Shown: positions 18,701 through 20,398 of the stretch, in pieces
Layout of the letters: the number at the start of each line of letters is the position of its first letter
How positions within the stretch are numbered: the stretch's first letter is position 1
Assembly (NCBI RefSeq): GCF_000003605.2
Contig: NW_003110974.1
Coordinates: forward strand, 278,966 to 299,363
Length of the DNA stretch: 20,398 nt
Source: Saccoglossus kowalevskii
Taxonomy: Eukaryota; Hemichordata; Enteropneusta; Harrimaniidae
Direction: 5' to 3'
Translations under genes and position numbers: made by a program
Notes under the pieces: model-generated
The model's input: the letters and a program-made list of their open reading frames with translations, nothing else
Database searches by the model: none
Told to the model about the DNA's origin: nothing

Positions 18701-20398
18701 AGTGGTCTTGGTCTTAGATGTATCAGGAAGTATGGAGGTGTGTGTCTTTTTTTTTCAACATCCTTAATTATTTCGTATCTCATTATTTCGTTGTGGTATT
18801 ACATCGGGATACTTGGACTTTTATACTAGATTCAAGGTCACACGGGCAAATGAATTTACTCTCCTGATCATTTGTATTTTATTATAGGGCAAGCCATTGA
18901 CACAGCTGTTGCAAGTATGCACTAACTACATACGTAACACAATTGACGATGGTAGTTATCTTGGGGTAGTGAAGTTTGAAGGCATTGCTGAAACTCTAGT
19001 GGATCTCATGCTTATTGACGGGCCACAAATCCGTGAAACTATAATAGCCAATTTACCGACATATGCTGGTGGTCGTACAAGCATAGGTGGGGGTGTCTTG
19101 AAAGGAATTGAGGCAAGTAGAATGTATATTTGGTAGTTATACTTGAAGCACAAAATAAGATGTTCTAATATTCTCAGTTTTATTACTTGATGTGGACTAA
19201 GAGCCCTAATGATATCACTGAGATGTACTTCTTCTGCATCCAAATACATGTTCCACCGTGTTTTTTGTCCGTCACCCTGTGTTTGAAATTACTGTTGAAC
19301 CTAACCTTCTCATATATGTATGCTGGTGTGAGCTAATATAATCTGGTGCACCTTAATTTCTTTTTTTTGTTCACATGATAAACAGCAGAAGTGCTATATT
19401 TTCCGTATTTTTGAAAGTATGAGCTGTCTGAAAGTACTAGATCTGCGTTCAACCTATTGATGGCATAATTGATATTTGTCGCTTTTCCTAAAGTTATTGT
19501 TAGGATAGATCTTGAAGCCAGTACATTGTTTGGCAACACAGCAATCTGATTAAAATAAGATCCTGGTTGGCTTAATTTATTTTATTTTTTTTTATATAAA
19601 TACTATAATTATTATTTATTTTATTTATTTATTTACTATTATTATTATCATTATTTATTTTAATTATTTTTGACGTTACAATTATTTTGCTGCAAGAATG
19701 GTTTTGTTCGTGAAAGCCACCGGGATCTGAACAACCCGCATAGGAACTCTCGTTCCAGAACCAGGCAATTTACCCCGCCAATCACAGAGCGTCTTACAAA
19801 GCGGTTAAACTCATGTTTTGCGCAAGCGTAGAACTCCAGATGAAAAAATGGCTGACCACACATGTACTGCTGCAGAGGTGAAGTTCGAGGTAGGTTTATG
19901 CGTGTTTCGATGAATTTCGTAATGGTTACTGACAAACAATCGTTGTCTCCTTGCATACTTCGCATATTGTCTTGTTTGTAGCTGTTGTCCTGCAGCGTAA
20001 CTTTGCGTTCGATGGCTACTAGTATTTAGCTTCTCGGATGCGTGCCTTGGCATAACTTGCTGTTAATTGGTTGACACATGTTAACCCGAAGATTTCAGAA
20101 CACACTCGCATTTATCTGTTTTATGTGTTTTCGTAATGTCATTCAAGTCGGCCAATTTTCGCCTGAGTCACAGCATTTTTAGTATCTTCTACTTTGATCT
20201 ACGATGTCTATGTATATGAATACATAGTGAACAGTGTTGTTGTGAACGTTTCGTAGTTTTTTGTGTGGACATTGCGTTTGAAAATTTGATATACTCACGC
20301 AATTAACGATTGAAGTCATTTAATATTCACAGGAAGCTGAAATAGCTTGCATATGTTTTCTCGCAATTGTGGAGATTATTTAAAGATAGACAGTACTG
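9530..20398 (+). CDS. CLCA-family protein (calcium-activated chloride channel regulator-like), gene B, 5' part, 5 exons
   Basis: Joined exons 9530-9709, 13593-13887, 17065-17354, 18486-18737 and 18888-19112 make 1242 nt, 414 codons, without a frame break (phases 0,1,0,0,0). Seen: a signal peptide (residues 1 to about 26), then the N-terminal CLCA domain with GLVIAI, YLFNAL, ILIPKTW, CGKKGEYIHLTPDYLL and the zinc motif HEWGHLRYGLFDEY (H164, E165, H168, D175). A cysteine-containing segment follows, then a VWA domain starting with DVSGS (D333, S335, S337) and T403. Known: the HExxHxxxGxxD motif in CLCA proteins binds zinc and drives self-cleavage, and the MIDAS binds Mg2+ in the interaction with TMEM16A. 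Inferred: an active, secreted, self-processing CLCA. The exons after 19112, equivalent to 729-4180 of gene A, are beyond the window; I see no ITDG-like exon up to 20398. ATG 9530 was chosen because it has A at -3 and opens directly into the signal peptide. Confidence 0.9.
10367..10376. promoter_or_regulatory. NRF-1-type palindrome
   Basis: GCGCATGCGC is an exact match to the core NRF-1 site, and such CpG-rich palindromes are rare in this AT-rich intron. Binding is not shown by sequence alone. Confidence 0.35.
10769..10776. promoter_or_regulatory. Perfect CRE palindrome
   Basis: TGACGTCA, the full cAMP-response element recognised by CREB/ATF bZIP factors, in intron 1 of gene B and about 400 bp from the NRF-1-like site. 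A single 8-bp match could be chance. Confidence 0.35.
11679..11686 (+). promoter_or_regulatory. TATA-box-like motif in intron 1
   Basis: TATATAAG preceded by GGGG. About 50 nt downstream an ATG (11730) opens only a 22-codon frame. No acceptable first exon was found, so an intronic promoter is not established. Confidence 0.2.
11901..11949. repeat. GC-rich double hairpin block
   Basis: TGTGGGGG (11901-11908) pairs with CCCCCACA (11917-11924). Just after it GGGCGGCCGCCC (11937-11948) is a perfect 12-bp palindrome, followed by more C-rich sequence. The block stands out sharply from the AT-rich surroundings and may be part of an interspersed repeat. Confidence 0.7.
13593..13887 (+). CDS. Gene B exon 2: CLCA N-terminal metalloprotease domain, first half
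   Basis: Acceptor CTACACAG|ACC and donor CAG|GTAAGT bound 98 codons plus one base. The peptide reads SEYLFNALQRRIFWKQITILIP, then KTW, then ERAHVIIDNPNPDWGNNPYT, then GGCGKKGEYIHLTPDYLL, all diagnostic for the CLCA N-terminal domain. It starts well before the ATG at 13704, which is internal. Spacing across the exon 1/2 junction matches the family without a gap. Confidence 0.92.
13971..14048. repeat. 14-bp minisatellite (GAACATGGTTAAAT)
   Basis: About five complete or partial units; one is shortened to GGTTAAAT and one is altered to AAAATATGGTTAAAT. It begins 83 bp inside intron 2. Confidence 0.9.
15530..16242. repeat. 87-bp tandem array, 8 copies
   Basis: Units start with CGTCGTA (CGTTGTA once) at 15530, 15614, 15701, 15788, 15904, 15991, 16078 and 16165. 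The period is 87 bp except for 84 in the first and 116 in the fourth. The fourth contains a 30-bp internal duplication of the block beginning TTAGTTAAAAGCC. Copies are nearly identical apart from the length of the C run, pointing to recent expansion. Each unit contains a C/T-rich run, ATTCACAG, the palindrome TATTTAAATA and two AATAAA motifs. Confidence 0.95.
17065..17354 (+). CDS. Gene B exon 3: zinc-binding HEWGH segment
   Basis: Acceptor ACTTACAG|GT completes a split glycine codon; donor CCCG|GTATGT ends in phase 0, giving 96 further codons. LLVHEWGHLRYGLFDEYF carries both zinc histidines, the catalytic glutamate and the downstream aspartate. TRCSLEITGI, CTINRRTG, EEECLFFPD and ATASVMFAQYLD follow; the three cysteines lie where CLCA proteins have their cysteine-rich loop. 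Confidence 0.94.
17355..18485 (+). other. Gene B intron 3 (1131 nt)
   Basis: Starts GTATGT and ends TTGCTAG, phase 0. Positions 17580-17770 are noticeably richer in G+C and contain inverted arms CACTTCGATCG (17614-17624) and CGGTCGAAGTG (17688-17698). The remainder is AT-rich with no visible gene. Confidence 0.8.
18486..18737 (+). CDS. Gene B exon 4: linker and first MIDAS motif of the VWA domain
   Basis: Acceptor TTGCTAG|GTC and donor GAG|GTGTGT bound 84 phase-0 codons. VTSWCHNN, the family motif HNREAPNRHNSMC, STFEVI and then RRVVLVLDVSGSME are seen. The last one is the VWA beta-1 strand with a canonical D-x-S-x-S metal site. The ATG at 18564 is internal. Confidence 0.93.
18888..19112 (+). 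CDS. Gene B exon 5: VWA domain, middle part
   Basis: Acceptor TTATAG|GGC; 75 phase-0 codons including YIRNT, GSYLGVVKF and the MIDAS loop GGRTSIGGG. By comparison with the same exon of gene A (347-571), the exon must end at GIE, codon GAG 19110-19112, where the intron starts GCAAGT rather than GT. The first in-frame stop after this is within the intron (TAG at 19134). Confidence 0.9.
19113..19118 (+). promoter_or_regulatory. Non-canonical GC 5' splice site
   Basis: GAG|GCAAGT at the exon 5 end. It fits the GC-AG donor consensus (AG|GCAAGT), in which strong pairing elsewhere compensates for the C. The nearest GT (19117-19118) would add 4 nt and break the phase-0 frame kept by the homologous exon in gene A. 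The matching AG acceptor is beyond the window. Confidence 0.75.
19567..19675. repeat. AT-rich low-complexity tract
   Basis: Runs of T and (TTTA)n/(ATT)n with almost no G or C. Confidence 0.9.

Larger units (their letters stand above)
19113..20398 (+). other. Gene B intron 5, at least 1286 nt, not closed in the window
   Basis: No exon equivalent to gene A 729-1022 (VLLEYN...ITDG) is found. The interval includes an AT-rich low-complexity tract at about 19567-19675 (TTTATTTATT-type) and a more mixed-composition stretch at about 19690-19800. The corresponding intron of gene A is only 157 nt. Confidence 0.65.

Noticed and set aside
19660-19965. 101-codon minus-strand open frame, with a tRNA-like GTTCAGATCC box (minus strand) near 19710
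   Set aside because: The T-loop adenine is replaced and the T stem does not pair, so it is not a tRNA. It could be a worn SINE, but one box is not enough. The protein frame has no recognisable motif.

Overview
The window is nuclear DNA from an invertebrate animal. The coding sequence is split by GT-AG introns of about 0.1 to 4 kb, the rest is AT-rich, and the non-coding DNA is full of microsatellites, minisatellites, a satellite-like array and at least one small inverted-repeat transposon. The phylum cannot be fixed from the sequence alone. An amphioxus-, hemichordate- or lophotrochozoan-type genome would fit.

The only genes I can support are two tandem, same-strand members of the CLCA family (calcium-activated chloride channel regulators: secreted or membrane-anchored zinc-metalloprotease/VWA proteins). 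Gene A (347-4180, +) is the 3' part of one copy. Seven exons encode most of the VWA domain, the CLCA central beta-rich region, a fibronectin-III-like domain and a C-terminal membrane anchor, ending in TAA. Its first ~340 codons (signal peptide, metalloprotease domain, first MIDAS motif) lie upstream of the window. Gene B (9530 to beyond 20398, +) is the 5' part of a second copy. Five exons encode a signal peptide, the N-terminal CLCA metalloprotease domain with a HEWGH zinc motif, and the start of the VWA domain with a DVSGS MIDAS motif. Its remaining exons lie downstream. All reading frames join across the proposed splice sites without a shift: 637 codons plus stop for A and 414 codons for B. 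The two genes overlap in one homologous 225-nt VWA exon (347-571 and 18888-19112), about 41% identical by hand count, so this is an old tandem duplication.

Layout: 1-268, 20-bp minisatellite; 347-4180, gene A, with a foldback MITE in its last intron; about 4181-4390, 3' UTR with AATAAA signals; 4391-9366, intergenic, with microsatellites, a 43-bp tandem duplication and several hairpins but no recognisable gene; 9367-9529, presumed 5' leader with a possible small uORF; 9530-20398, gene B. Gene B intron 1 (3.9 kb) holds promoter-like palindromes and a GC-rich hairpin block. Intron 2 (3.2 kb) holds a 14-bp minisatellite and an eight-copy 87-bp array whose units resemble decoy 3' splice sites followed by AATAAA signals. 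Intron 5 starts with an unusual GC donor.

I did not find a wholly new multi-gene system. The most interesting points are the GC-AG intron, the decoy-exon-like satellite inside gene B, and the divergence of the two neighbouring CLCA copies.
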